64,000 nt of DNA from Callaeas wilsoni (lineage: Eukaryota; Chordata; Aves; Passeriformes; Callaeidae). Under the pieces are notes generated by a model, which saw only the letters and a list, made by a program, of their open reading frames with translations, did no database searches and was not told where the DNA came from. This document shows positions 36,530 through 50,821 of this stretch, one piece after another. Numbering within the stretch: position 1 is the first letter of the stretch; each line of letters begins with the position of its first letter. The stretch is from the NCBI GenBank assembly GCA_013398955.1, contig VWPU01001267.1:1-64000 (forward strand), in the 5' to 3' direction. Made by a program: the position numbers and the translations under genes.

Positions 36530-36810
36530 AGTGTATGACTGCCAGGCTCTATGTGGCACAAGCCAGGTGCTGCAGGTGATCCCAGGGAGGGCCTCTCTGA
36601 TGGACCCTCTTCTACCACCTCTAGGAGTTCTGGGGGACAGGTGGGCCAGAGGGAGGCTGGTGGAGGTGGTTAGAGCCTGGGTGTGCTCACAGGGCTCAAA
36701 GGCACCCCAGGGTTTTCTTACTCTACAAGTATTAAAAGAAGAACATTTTGTGTTTTGTGGAGGCAGCCCTTGCAGACCTGCTGTCCCTGTGGTGTCTCTG
36801 TAAGTAGACT
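36530..36810. other. GC-richer block, unidentified
   Basis: About 280 bases rich in G and C, with G-rich pieces on the plus strand (CCCAGGGAGGGCC, GGGGGACAGGTGGG, GGGAGGCTGGTGGAGG). It is open on both strands (90 codons plus at 36531-36803; 121 codons minus at 36521-36886). The peptides match nothing I know. CpGs are almost absent, which argues against a promoter and against a young insertion. It could be an old repeat copy whose CpGs have decayed, or a conserved element. Confidence 0.25.
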
Positions 36811-37635
36811 CAGGACTTCCAGTATATTGAAATACGGTTGTATGAGCTGGAATCAAGACCAATGCCAATCTAATAACTGAAATCACTTTAGTTTAAGTTG
36901 TATTTCATATGTATCATTAAAGGATAAGTATAGCTGTACCTTTCCTTTGTATAGTAAGCCCTATGAAAAGATTTTGAAAAGCAGGACTAATGCTTTAGCC
37001 AAACATTGGGTATAAAAATGTTCTCAGGTTGAATTAAGGATCACATGGAAAAATTAGTCAATTAGGAATATGTATCTTATGCTAGTGCATTATGAGGATA
37101 ACGGTTCTGGTTGTTGTGATCATTTACTTAATAAATACAGTAATAGAGTAACAAATCTACTGCTAGTCTTGGAAATTATTTCTTCAGCAACTGAATGAAG
37201 AGTATTTTTTTTCTCAAAGGTAATCTTTTCAGAAGTTTCATAACTCTCACTCCTGTCCCACTCTTTACCATCAGCCAGGAATATTAAATGGGTCCTAGCA
37301 GAGACCTTTCAACTTCAAGAGGAATCAGAAATACCTTGTGGTTCAATTTCTGTTGCTGAAAAGCTCAGATGTGTGTTTCTGAAAAATTGCTAGCTAGAGA
37401 GAAATCTTTAAAATAAAAGCAATAATTCCCCTAAATTAGCTTCCCTGAAATCTAAATAGTCTGTAAACTTCATTCAGAGACACAGACAGGTCTCTGAGAT
37501 TGAAAAAAAATAGAACTTCGCCAAAATCACAATTTCCTTGCATCACCATATGCTGTGATAAGTCCTGTCAGGATCACAGTCTTACGTGTAATGTGTGTGC
37601 TGGAGCTGGCGGGGCATCTTAAGAACTTAGGTATA
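36811..37635. other. AT-rich non-coding stretch
   Basis: No gene or repeat recognised. The final bases GTATA (37631-37635) match the bases after the neighbouring LTR at four of five positions, as expected for its target-site duplication. Confidence 0.55.
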
Positions 37636-38220
37636 TGCCACAGTTTAAGCCCAGTGGCATCTAAGTACCATGCAGCAACTTGCACACTCTCCCCCCTCCA
37701 CTTGTGGGGAGAATTGTAAAAAAAAATGTCATGGGGTGAGATAAAAACAGCATAATTACTGAAATAAAGCAAAATATAAAACTAATAATAAAATTAATTA
37801 TACTAATAGCAATAATAATAGAAGTAACAGTAGCAATAGTAGTAATAATAATAATAACTGAAATAACTGAGAAAGAAAAATAATGTGCAAGAGAAACAAT
37901 TCCTCATCACCCAGGTGATGAGCAGCCTGTTCCCAAGCAGCAATTGGCAGCTTCCATGGGCCAAGTCCCCTAAGTCCCCCCAGTTTGTATACTGGGCATG
38001 ATGTTCTATGGTATGGAATATCCCTTTGGCCAGCTTAGATCACACTCTCTCTTGGCTTTTTGGGCACCTGCTCACTGGCAGGGAATGAAAAGTCCTTTGA
38101 GTGAACACTACTTAGTAATAACTCTAACATCAATGTGTTATCAACTTTGTTCTCATATAAATCCAAAATACAGCACTGTGCCAGCTACTAGGAAGAAAAC
38201 TCCCAGCCAGAAGCAGGACA
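37636..38220 (-). mobile_element. Solo LTR of an avian ERVL-type retrovirus
   Basis: The 585-base element begins TGCCACAGTTTAAGCCC and ends CAGGACA, so it has the TG...CA ends of an LTR. Its order of blocks follows a very common avian ERVL-type LTR seen in reverse complement: GGGGTGAGATAAAAACAG, an AAT-rich microsatellite segment (37781-37866), CCCAGTTTGTATACTGGGCA, ATGGTATGGAATATCCCTTT, GGCACCTGCTCACTGGCAGG, TGTTATCAACTTTGTTCTCA and CCAGCTACTAGGAAGAAAAC. Transcription sense is taken as minus because the TATA-like box (reverse complement of TTTGTATA at about 37984-37991) precedes the A-rich end in that direction; both the TATA box and poly(A) signal are degraded. Flanks GTATA and GTAAA (37631-37635, 38221-38225) agree at four of five bases, a decayed 5-bp target duplication. 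No internal retroviral region adjoins it, so it is a recombined solo LTR. Family name is from memory. Confidence 0.93.
37781..37866. repeat. AAT-rich microsatellite inside the LTR
   Basis: About 85 bases of imperfect AAT/AGT/AAC units (for example AGTAATAATAATAATAACTG). In this LTR family the same place carries an expanded AAT tract, so it belongs to the element and does not need a separate origin. Confidence 0.85.
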
Positions 38221-41200
38221 GTAAAGAACTGAGATTTTGTGGCATTAAAAAATGCAGTGTTTTAAAGATCGGAAGACTTATTAAAGGTGTATCCGGAGTC
38301 TGTAGGCTTCTTGCCCATATTTCTTCCATACAAGCAATGGCACCCTGACAATGTCCATTCTACCATCCGTGTATAAAGGGGCAGACACATCCACTGCTGA
38401 CTTGTACTTTCACAGAGCTCACCTGCTCTCTGTCGCCTTTGCAGCTCAGTCAGTGTCCACCAGCTGTATTTCTAACATTGACAGCTCAAGTCAATGCTTG
38501 CAGTTAGGTTGGATGGGTGGAAATGTCTCTGTACTCAGACAGGAAGGGACTTTGCAAGAAGTTTATAGAGCAACATAATCAGATCAGCAGGGAATAACAG
38601 CTGCTGCTGAGGGCACTAGGTTCTCACCATATAAGTTGTGAAGATTTATTCTTGAATGTGGTTCTGGTCTGGTCCTTCCTACTGAATGTCCATTAGTTGC
38701 TGCAGTTCAGTATGTTCATTCCTGAAGCACATCTCTGAGGTTATTTTCATTCTTCATTAGGCTGCCAGAGCACAGTGGACAGGGGCAGAGATGGTTCACC
38801 TCCAAAACACATTTCAGATTTGCAGAAAAACGCTAACACAGATGCACCCATATGACTCTCAATTCTCTTCCCTAATATACAACCACATTTGTTCAAAAGG
38901 TGGAAGTCTATCCCTCCCAGTGCCTCTTTAATATTATTCCCTCATTGTTTTTCTCTCCTGTTTTTTTCAGAGCTGTTTGACTATATGAGCATTTGAGCCT
39001 TTTTATACACAACTTCCCTCTGTATATTATGTAAGTTTTGTATCTCCTTTCTTTTCTCAATAGCTACATTTGACTGCACAGTTATCATCCAACTGCATAA
39101 TGCTTTGGCAGAACAACTGCTGTGTCCATGCTTCCTGTATTAAATCAGCATTTCTGAGGGTGGAGGCTGGAGGTTGTAAAAAAGGAGGTTGTATTTAACA
39201 GAGGGTGGCACCTATTTAAAATATGTTTTGCAGTTTTTTACTAAGGAGACACAACAGAATTAATCTTCTTTTTGTTAAGTCTGAGAACAGAGCATGAAAA
39301 AAAAAAAGCATTTCATAAATACTTGAACAATAATTTCTTTCATTTTATTATAATTGCTATACAGTCAATGCTTAAATTTTACAATCCTTAGTCACAAAGG
39401 ACTTTAAGGTCATGCTGCAGGCAAGACTCGTTCCAAAACAAAAGTGGAAAAGTACATACAGCATTTTCTACTCATACCCTATGCATTATTTGAATTTCTT
39501 CCTGGAAACCTTGGTCAAGTCTCAGTCATTCTGTGCCTGGACATTTGCACTGGGTGGTAAAGTGAGCCAGGTGCTGTGTTAGCAGCATCCCACTCCTGTA
39601 TGTCTGTACTGCTGAACACCCAAAGCCATAGGCTACAGCAGCTGATATTCCCTACTCATCTCCAAAAACCTTGAACTATTTTTTGCAATGTTTTAAGTTT
39701 TGTTTTGGAGCTAGAGCTTTTACCTTCTAGGGATTCTGTTCATAAGAATTACAGGTCTGTCCTGATAAGGACATCGCTCAGAACTTTTCTCAGTAATCTG
39801 TACAGTTTTGATGGGCCACACTCACTGGCATAGCTATAATTACAGAGGATTTATAAAGGGAAATAGATTTATTTGTAGATTTTTTTAAAATTATTTTTAT
39901 TTTCTAGATTTTCTCCAAAGCATATTTTGTTAAAATGACTCTCCTGCCACTATAGGCCTGAGTGTGTACATTTCTGTTCCTTGACTGAATGCTTGTAAAT
40001 TTTCAAACAGAAAAACAGTCATTTCTAAAATTCCTAAATAAGCTTTCAGCTGATGAACTTTCGCTATTTTTCTAATTAAAAATATATTTGAATACTTTCA
40101 TTGTCTTTCTGCTTATAAGAAGTCTGAAGACTGTCATTAGCAAAGCACTTACACTACATACTTTATCAAGCAGCTCTTTTTTTTCTCATAAAGTTCAGCA
40201 TATTTAGGGCTGTAGAGATGTAAGGTTGGGTTTGTGTGGGTGTCTGGCTATACAGTAACATTGTAGATTGAAAATATGCATCTCTTCTTTTCTTATATGA
40301 TAAAACTTAAAAATTCACTGTATGCTTTAAAATATTGCCGGTTGGTTTCCTCAGAGAAATGTTATTCCCAGAACTGAAAAAAACAGAAAAGATCCTCCTC
40401 ACTGGGTAGCTGAAAGCATTCAGAGTGTCAGGAAACACTTGACAGAAGATGAGAGAAGTAAACCTTTGGGATGGAAAATATTTATTCTTCATTGTATGGT
40501 CAGCACTTTTATTTTGTACTCCATGATGGTCTTACAATGTCATCACATCCACTTTTAAGCCTTCCCTCACCATGATCACAGGAGGGAGATTGCAACCCAT
40601 TCAGACTGTTGCAGCATTTGCCTCGAAAATCACTTTGCCTCTAGCGAGTACAAAATTACAGGAGACCATTAAGTATTAAAACTCTTGGCTTCATCCAGTG
40701 TTTAGCTTTTCTGAGTATGCACATTCATGCAGCAACATTAAGTCTGTCAGGATGCTCACTGAAGATTTTCTGCCAGTTCTTCAACAAAACATTCTGTTCA
40801 TAGCAACACATTACCAGCAAGGTTACTATGAGCTGAATAAAGATATGGGCATTTCAGTCTCCAAAACTTGGCTTAATTATGTCCCAGGAACCTGCAAGGA
40901 TCTAACAAGAGTCTTTAAAGAGACACACTGACTTGACTGAGTCTTCTCTGACTACAGCAATTCATACCACTGTCACAGACATCAGACATGTTTTCAGAAT
41001 CCTTATTTTGCTGTTTCCTTCCAGTGGTAGATGTTCATAGGGAACGACTGGCAAAGAAGAAAATAAAAGGAACTGGAGATCTCTGGACTGGAGTTTGGAA
41101 CACAGTATCCTACTCCAGACCTTCTCCTGACAAGTTCTGAGCCTGATGTACATGCAATGTCGTTAGGGTTTGTTCAGGTTCCCAAGGAGAGAAAGAGATA

Positions 41201-44200
41201 TATGGGAAAGGCTAATTTTTGCAGGAAGGGAAAAGAGACTTATGGAGGCACAGTATCTTTCCACCTGTGGCTTGATGGCAGATAATAACAATTTTTGACA
41301 AGAAAACCAAGCACTTGTATATACGATTATTTAGAAGTGTTTAATAGGAGCAGTAATGGGGAAGGTTACAACTGTCTATTAGCACAGTTTAGCCACTAGA
41401 CAGTCTTGTTCTTGTGCTTCTCAGACAAGAACTGTGTGGCTGTGTGCCCTATCATTATCAGCCTAAACTAAAAGTGCAGTTTTCTATAATATCAGAGAGG
41501 GGTTCCAGATATCAAAGACTATAAAACAGTACCCAAAATTCTTAGTTCATTTTGGTTTTATTGCTAATTTGTCTACATATAGGAAGTTTTTCCAAATTAA
41601 AATATCAGTTACAGTAAGACTTGGCTTTTCACAGGAGAAAAATCCTTAACAAGGCAGTAAATGGTGAATAACCCAGTGACTGATTTCAATGTAGCCCATG
41701 GACATATGACATTAGTAAAGATAATATTCTTTAAAAAGAACAGCCTGTTTTAGCTTCTAATCTGGTAAGGGCATCTGCCCACGCTGAGCTCATAGCAAGA
41801 ATATGGCTATAGAGAAGAGTGACTCAGTTTGCATTCAAAAGGAATGGACCCCATCAGCACAAGATAAAAGGAAGTTGTGTGCCTCACCCTCCTAAGCCCC
41901 TTTGAATATGCCAGTCACTGTTTTATTCTGCCAGATGGGTTGATGACAAGTAGCAATCAGAAACTCTCTGGTTCAGTGCTATTAAAATCATTACTGAAGA
42001 AATTTGGAAAAAAGGCATCAGCATTCTTTCATTGCATTAAAATATTCTGTCTTTTATGAGCTGAGTCATAACAAGCTGAGACATATTTACTACTTAGACA
42101 ATTTTTAAACATTATAGAGTACTTGCTCAGAATATTACTTCCATGAGCAAGACAATTGACATTTTCAACTTTAATATGAATAAACTCCAACATTAGTACT
42201 GCAACAATGCAAATGACTGCAGTACCTCTTCCATTAATACTGCTCAACCAGGAAATTACTTTAAATTATGGTAGCTGGCAGTTATGTGGCTTGTATTTAT
42301 GACTTCCCAGCAAATGCAGCTCAGAGTGGAAAGGCATATTTTACAGCTATAAGAGTGAAACTTCCTTACTCTTAGAGTTTATTTGTTTGTTTAAAATAGA
42401 TGAGATGCTATATCCCTCCTACTGAATTTCACCACAAGACCTGTCAGGAGACCATCTGAATTCTTTTTTCCTATCCTATATCAGGATCCTTCTGGATTAG
42501 ATTTATTGTTGCCCTCCCTCAATCACTCCAACCCACAGCAGTCTTCTCTCTGTTGATGAGGGCTAAAAATAGTTCCCTCCCGAGCCCAGCTCAGTAACTG
42601 TAATATCCAAACAAACAGAGAAGGCAGATGTGCTAGCTGGTAGCTGAATGTTTTCTTTCACCACTTCCAGCCAAGAAATAAGGCCTCAGTGCTGGGCTCA
42701 GAATAAGGACTTAAATCTGAAAAACTGGTGCTCATTGTGTATGGTAAGATGCTTTTGAACCGTGGAAACAAAGTCAATTACAAACAAACAGGCAACTCTA
42801 GCACAATTAATTCACATTGGTGCAGGGACAAGTGAACCCCTCAAAATAAATAGATTAAAGGGTATGTCAGCTCATTGAATAATCAGTTGAAGTAACAATA
42901 GTAGCAATGCAAAGTTATTTAAAATCTGCAGGCATCTTTTCTGAGTTTGAAATATACATTTTGAAATATTTTTTTATTTCTTTATTCATTATTGCCTGCC
43001 ATAGTGTGCGAAGAGAGGCAGCAGTCTCTTAATCTGTGAGTGATCCTATGGCAAACTGGAACTGGGTTATCTGGTAAAGAGGGCTGCAAGATGTATGTGA
43101 AGCCAACTGTATGTGGGTTTTCTTCCCTCTATTTCTTCTACTAATCAATAAAATCTCTTTAAAGTGAAAAAGTTCTTCCCAATAATGCAAAATAAATTAT
43201 ATTATTTCTATGTTTTACACTCTTAAATGCTTTGCAGTTAGTCTCTGTGCCAGGATTCTACTTCACTGGATCATAGCATGTATAACACAATTAGATATGG
43301 ACAGAGCATCCCAAATGAAAGCACAGTCAAGCATCTGCCCACACACAGACATGTTAGAGTTCTTTGGACAAAATGTGCAGGGGTTGATGCAACCCCAATG
43401 ACTCTGCTTTGGACATCTTATTCAGACTTTGCTAACAACAATGGTTTTTGCCTAGGACCCAGCTTCAGCGTCCAGCAAATCTAAACATCAACACTGCATT
43501 TGTGTTTGTTCATACTTGAAGCCAGGTGTATGTAAATGGTGTTTACGTAACCTACATGACATCTGCTATCATTCAAAATGGTCCCATGCAGAAGGATGAG
43601 ACACTGTCCAAGAGATCCAACATGCAGAATGATTACACTTGGCAATATGAAGAATAACTCAATTTAGTTCAACTCATTCTTTTAGAAATCCTTTTGTATG
43701 GACAGCAAAGGGAGGCAGACTACACAGAATCAAGGCTCTACATGGAGGTACAACAGAGACAAGGGGGACACGGAACTCCCTAAATGTGTCCATGTGAATA
43801 AATTAAATTGTATTTGGGAATTTGACCTTCTGTGGTAGTAAACTGTTAAAATATTCCCCAGCACAGGTTTGGAACATTCCAGCTACAATAACTCCCTGAA
43901 ATTTTCTGATTTCATTTAGCTGCTGTAACTAGCCAGTGACAATTGCTAATAAACCATTTGTCTGCTTTCTTCTGGAAGGGAAGCATGTTTACTAGCAGTT
44001 TGCCCTGGTACCTAGAACATTCCCAGACATGTTTAATTTACTTCCATAGCCACAGATCCTGTATTCATTACTTCATTTTACGTGAATCTTTTCTATATCT
44101 TGAATTAGGATACAAAGATGGTTGGGAGTACAATAGGATTCGGGATTCCAGAGTAGTTTACTGCCTCAAAAAGAGCAGAGGTCTCTGAGGCTGATCAAGC

Positions 44201-44980
44201 TGTTGTGGGAGATAAGTTAAGAACAGGTTGCTGGGTAGCAAAGGGTTGGTGGTACAAGAACTGGTTTTGAATCCATGTCCCCAAGATAAATTTCATGATC
44301 ACACCTCAGGCAAAGAAACTTTCTTCAAGGGCTGCTTGCTGTCTACCTTTTGGCTGCTTTTTTCCTGCTTTCCTCTTTCCTTGGGAACATAGCCAGGGAT
44401 TTGGTCATGCTGCTAAAATGATAGGCTAGCCCTGCTAGCCCTGGTCCAGACCTGACAACCTGGACCTTTGTTCTCTGCCCTGCTCCTGTGGTTTTGCTTA
44501 GGCTTTGCTAAAAATTATGCCTTGTACTCATAGAAACCTGAAGATCCATGCCATCCCTTTCCTCTCACCTCCCATCATCCTTGAAAATTACCACTATCAC
44601 TACAGAAATCACATGCATATACACACAGAAGAACAAATCACTTCTTCCTAATCAGAATTGCTTGAATAAAAATGGATAAAAAAGCCAGTAAAATTAAGTG
44701 AGTTGTAGTAGTTTGCAGCTTACACGTGTGTCTGATACTTAATCAAATTGTCATTGATTGTGTGTAGGATTTCTGCTAACACTTCAAAAGCTGGAAAACT
44801 GGGACTGATCTTTAACCTGAAATGGTACAGAAACCTCCTCCAGATGCTTGTTCTTAAGATGGAAGGATTATCTTTTGGGCGTCCGTAGATAGCTGCTTTT
44901 ACCCTGAAGAAGAGAGAGAGAATTCAAAAAGCCAAACATTGCTATAATTATTGTAGACGGAAATGGCATCCCTGGAGTAT
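38221..44980. other. Unique non-coding stretch
   Basis: No gene recognised. The part 38250-38640, directly after the LTR, is more balanced in composition with 116- and 75-codon plus-strand frames; the first of these begins inside the LTR, so it is an artefact. An A12 run lies at 39297-39308 without a preceding AATAAA. Patches near 42480-42720 and 44300-44560 are GC-richer but match nothing. No retroviral gag, pol or env is present between the two LTRs. Confidence 0.5.
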
Positions 44981-45760
44981 TGTCAAAAGAGGGCAGACAA
45001 CGGGATCTTCAGAAGGACACTAATAGCACTGCCACGACTGACACAAAGGATGACCTCCTGAGGATGAAAACAACTATCACGTGCAGATTCAGCAGTGCCC
45101 ATCTGAAATGTGGTTATGCAACTTGGCATTGAGTGGCTCAAATCTAAAATGCCAGATGATCCAGGAATGGTTGGACATGGTGTTAATAAGCACAGAGCCA
45201 TGAGCCAAGGACTCTGCCTGTGGACAGCCACTCTGTCCTTTGCCACTGGAGATCTGCTCCCACCTGCTCTTCATCACGCTGACCCTAAAATCATTATCTG
45301 TTCTGACAAGGCTGTGCCTATGGGTGTTGCCTATTCTGTTTCAGACAAAATGAGACAATGAGGCAGTTTATCTTAAACCATATAGACACTACTGCTTAAT
45401 CTTTTTTAACCCAGCACATTTTAAGTGCAACAAGTCACAGTAGGTTTATTTTGAAATTCCTGATAGAAAACTGAGCTGACTGACAGACCTGCACACCATC
45501 CTGCTCCCCTGTTACTCCACTGGTGTCCTTTGCCAGGGAGACAGACAGAGCTCGCCAGACGCTGTAACACCACAAGTCCCTCCAAGGAGAAACATCGGAT
45601 GTGTGTGCCCACAGCCCTTAGGATACATATTGGTAAAATTTCTTCCCAGGGTGACACTAACCTGTAGACTAGACTAAGCCTATTGTTACTCAGGAAAAGA
45701 AGAACAACAAAATTCTCAGAAATTCCAGTCTCTACCTTCAATCGTCTTTGAAAAAAAATC
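44981..45760. other. GC-richer segment, unidentified
   Basis: Two adjoining parts (44983-45361 and 45421-45741) are open on one or both strands: 87 codons minus and 83 codons plus in the first, 106 codons minus in the second. Peptides are not recognisable. Opposite-strand overlap argues against real coding. Listed because composition differs from the flanks. Confidence 0.25.
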
Positions 45761-48700
45761 TGTCTAGTGACATTACTGCTCAGAATACAGCTACTTTAAA
45801 ACATCCTCAACTGTTTCTGAGAAAATGTCAATTTCCCCTACATCTGTTGCTTCTAATATACACACCATAAGACTTTTTTGTATCACAGTAAGTTTATCTG
45901 AGCTATCTGGAGCATAGAAAAAATGCAAATAATTTTCTAGCATTGTTGTTTTATGAAGTTATTCAGAGGATAGGAAAAAAAATAAAAGCTGCCTTGTAGA
46001 CAAAGAGGATGGGAAGGAATTTATCCTCCTGCTTCTCTATTATATAACCAATTCCTATTCTTAAGTGCACAAATAAAATAAGAGTAAATTGAAATAAATC
46101 AAATCAATTCCCTCTCACAGTTTCCAGCTCTATATTATGTCTTGGCTGTAATAATATACATTATCATTAATGGCTTTCACTTTACAGTGCTGGAAGTCAG
46201 ATTTGTTATTGTCATCTTCATTCCTTGACCTTTACTATCGGCATTGCTCACATGAAAGTATTAGTCTGCTGTCACACTTCAAGAAACCATGTAATAAGGT
46301 CAACTATGCATCACTCTAAGTCATCTAAGGTTATTCTACCATATTTGCTTTGTGACAAATGTGTAAGATCACTGCAATTATCTGCAACGATAGTTAGACT
46401 TCATGCTATATACAATTCAGATTTCAATTATATTAGAAAATACTAATGCCAGAGGACTAGGTTAACATTTTGTCACCATGAATCCAATGTCCATTTAACT
46501 GAGATGCAACAATGGACAACTTCAATTTCTGAACTGAATACTTATATTCTGGAGAAATGTATAAGTGAAAAAATATTGTGCTCTACCCTCCAATTAAAAG
46601 TGTTTATCTGCTTTTTGGTTTTGATATTCATTAGGATTTTCAGGGTTTGGGGGAGTAATGAAGGTTAGGTTTCATATAAGAGTTCAGAATTGAGAAAACA
46701 ATTTTACTGCTGAACATTTAAACTCCTACAGAGATTTATGGGATCTTGCAGTATATCAAAGAAATCTGCATTAAGAGTATGCTTTTCCTCATATTAAGGA
46801 AGACGGCAGGAGAAAAATGCTCTGTTCAGCAGCCACTGCCATAAAATGATATAAATGCAATTACATTACCAAGGGATCTCATTTTGACAACCCAAGAGGG
46901 CAACTACATTTTCTGCTTACAATATATGAAAGATCCCAAGCACTTGAGTCTTCTCAGTTTTTTGAGCTCTGATTGTTATTCCTTATACTGAGGATGGAGG
47001 ATGCTTTTGTTCTGTGGCTGAAAAGGAAAAAGGAAGACACATTTGCAATGGCAGTGGATGAGTGGAAAGGCCTCTCTTGGGACCATCAGGAAACTGGCTG
47101 GACATTTACATAACCAGAAGAGGTGCAATGCCATATAGATAGTTGGTATCTCTGCTTTGCAAATCAGAATGCACAGTAGCTTCAGCTCTTGCTACTAGTC
47201 CTAAATAAAATGGCCAGGCCATTGGATCACTAATTATCAACAACACAGGCAAAGGTCAAAAATCACTTGGTTGAAAGAACAACTTATGGCAAAAGAGACT
47301 TAAAACATATTGCATGGGTTTTTTTTCCCCTTCTCTGATCTTGAAGTTCTGAGAAAGTCAAATAGCAATTCACTAGTCAATTGCCTGGTCAGGGATTGCC
47401 TAGTTATTTATGTTTTATAGCAGCTGGAGTTATAAACTACTAGAAATGGTATTCTGAGATTGCCTATGCATGTACATATCGCAGAGTCAGAAAAAGCACA
47501 AAATTCCTTTCTTGTTCAGCTATAATAAAAAGAGAAAATCAAGCAGCTTATGCAGTTCTTACATCCACATTAACATAAAAAATTTTTCAAAGGAGAGAAT
47601 TGTCAGGAAAGAGCAATAAAATTAGATGTGAATTTACTAAGAAAGATTCTAAAAATTTAGTCTTGCCCAGAAACAGTGTAATAGACACATAGTGGCAGAC
47701 TGAATATACCGGGTGTAATATATATTATTTAGGGTTTATAGGATAAAATTAACAGTGGTTAATAGAATTACCATCAGGAAAGGAAACAGGAAGATCAACC
47801 CATGCTGTGTGGGCATTTTAGGAATGGAATCACTGGCACTTTTATGTCAGTCCCAGTAACAGATCAGTGTATTGAGCCCTTAGGAGCATTCTCAGAAAGC
47901 TTGATATGTTCTGCCATGGAGAGCAGTCAGTTCAATGGCAGGAAAAAGCAACTGATTTTCTACCTCTGATTTTTATGCCTGTTAACTTTCTTTCCAGTCC
48001 TGCTGTGGAAAGAACTCTTGGTAATAAAAGGCATTCAGTATAAAACATAAATTGCTATAAAATTACTTATAGATTTTGTAGAAGAGAAAAGGTAATTATT
48101 TTCTTCCCTGGAAATAATTAATCGAGCTTTCTGTAGTGAAAAGGTTTGAAAGCACATAAAGCACACATTTTTACAGAAAATGTAAGTTTTCTCTGAAGAA
48201 ATGGGAACTATTACACATTTATTAATGTTTATATTGTCATTATTTATTTTGGCTTTCATAATGATGCCTTATTTTAGGATAGGAAACTACCTCTGTTTCT
48301 GTTTCGTGCATTACTTGTGCATAGCAGCTGATCTTCTGCTAAATGAGCAAAAAGTGTTTTTAAAAGTGTACTAACATTTCTGTCTCCTTCCTATTGACCC
48401 AGTGCTTTCATTTTTTAACCCAGTTCACTGCAGAGAGCTTAGACACTTTCATTTTTCCAACAAGCATCTCTCTCACCCATATGTATACTGCCTACTACCT
48501 AGTGAATTAAGAAACCAGCAGGTAATAGGACACATTCTTCATTAGGATCCTGAGCAATTCTTGTGCACCTCCCATTCCTGAGTCAGAAAGAATGATACAT
48601 ACATGATATGGGGCTGATATGGGGTTGCTAGGCAGCTGCAAACACCTGTGCTAGGTCTCTTACTTGCATGCCCAGGCTGTACAAAAAAAAGCTGTGGGAC

Positions 48701-50821
48701 TCCTGATGAGCTGTTATCATTCAACCCATGAAAAACAATGTAGTCAGGCAACTGCATAGTATTAACATTATTTATTCATGTCTAGATTTCCCAGCTAAAA
48801 GCCAGGCTCCAATCTGCCAATTGTTATGTACACACCATGGTAAAATAATATCTGTACTGAGGAGTCTATAAACAAGGCATACCAAAAATAGCAAGAAAAG
48901 AAGAGGCACATGCAGGAGTAAATTGCTTTTGTCTAAAGAGCAAAGCCAAGAAGACTGGGAAGTAGGTCAGTACTGTGGTTAATAGGTAATCCTCTAAAAT
49001 ATAACTCACCTCCATTAAAACTTATTTTCTTTTTTTTTTAATATGCCATAATTAATTTAATAAAATTACTTAGAAATGAGACTTATTTGCAGTTATGTGC
49101 TTAGTCATGGCATTATACTTATCAAAAGACTATAAGGCCCACATGTCAAAATTTATGTTATTTAGTTCTAAACATAAACATACATCTTCACATATTCAAA
49201 TTCTTGATTACAGTAAGTTTTTATCAGAGGGCATACCATTCTGTCTACATAAATCTGCTGCCAAGTAATCTCAATGGGTATTTTACATAGTTAATACTGT
49301 ATGAATTTGACGTGCATAGATTAATGCAACTTCATATTACTTTACATTAAGACATCTAACCTAACTCATTCTTTGTTTCCCTGGGGAACACAATCAAATT
49401 CTGCATACAGCAGCCCAGCTCATGTCTACTGGACGTACTGATTCAGTATTCAAGGGATAGTATTTAATGTGTTTCCGCTAGCACTACTCAACTTGAGTAA
49501 ATACAATATACAACTTTGAGCTGACAACACTGGTCTCAGCAGAAGATATGTGCAGTCTTATAGATCATTTAAATACAAACAGGCTGGATTTTCTCATCCC
49601 ACAGCATGTCTGTGTCCCGAGGGAAACTTCTCTTACAGTCCAGTTTCATGACCTGTTTAAGACAGTAAGATACAGTGCCGTGACTGAAAAGGGCCATCCC
49701 ACCCTTTTCTTACCACCAGCCTGCTCAGTTTCATGACACCATGTATCCCCTTGGGCTGCAGTAAGCATTAGTGCAGCTGCACTCAAAACTAGTCGGGAAC
49801 TGGTGTCAGTTCTAAAAAAACCCAGCACAATGAAAATTAGTTGGATTCCAGGGACTGAAATGAGAAACTGCATGAGATCAGAAATGGATGGAACTGTCCC
49901 TTTTGGTGGATGATCATCCATAATTTAAACATGTTTACAGTCTTGGCTTGTTTTTGCCTCAAAATGTGTTCATTTTTTTATAAGTGTTTTTTATTTTGTC
50001 TATAGATCTAGTATCTCAGGTTATCTGTTCCTCAAAGCACTCTTCCTAGCCCATCTCATAAATCCATTCATAAGTCTGTTCACAAATTATTGGACAAAAG
50101 AAAACTATGGAACATGGCCTATCGTAAGGTGCTTGTCTACCAGCCACATGGGACGCCCAACTGTAGGGCTTCTCAGACTTCATGACTGCACTTTTTCAGA
50201 GTGTCTTACATCAAAAGCCTCAAGTTACATGGTGGTCAGAGCCTTCTGTTTTTGTACGTCCAGGATTTTGTATTCATTCTATGTACTCCAATCTGCAGTT
50301 GACCTACGCATTCTACTCAAGGACTATTTCACTTTTGGTAATAGAGCATTTTCTCAGCTTATCAAGGGAGGATGTAGAACTTACTAGCCACCAAGCTGAT
50401 TAGTGCTAAAAATGTTTTCTTTGTGTAATAAAAGTTCCTGTAGAGTACATTGGAAGTAACTCTACCCTGCAGCACTACTAGGTGTGTCCTGTCCTGACAC
50501 TGCCGTTTCTCCTGCCTGCCTGCTATGAGCTCTTCATCTTTTCAGAGCTCCCAGCTCTGACTTCCAGGACTGCCCAATCTTCTTTGCAGCCTCTCCTGTC
50601 CCCTGGTTATTGGCTATGATTCTTCATAAACTTGAATTGACTTTACTTCTCTCCAAGTTATAAACTTCAGAGCATTTTTTTTTCAACAGGATACTCCAGA
50701 GGAAATCTTATCTCTTTAAGACTTGAAGAAGATGAAGTCTCATGCTTTTTATGATGGTTGAACTAAAGCTTAGAACAGCAATTTATAATTAATTGTAAAA
50801 ATGTGTTGTCCTTTCATGGTG
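45761..50821. other. Unique AT-rich non-coding stretch
   Basis: No gene or repeat recognised. Open frames up to 91 codons overlap on both strands. Very AT-rich around 47500-48260 and 49000-49330. The last five bases before the LTR are TGGTG. Confidence 0.55.

Noticed and set aside
37998..38348. 116-codon plus-strand frame as a gene
   Set aside because: It starts inside the solo LTR and reads the LTR on its antisense strand. The same frame start (YGMEYP) occurs in the second LTR.
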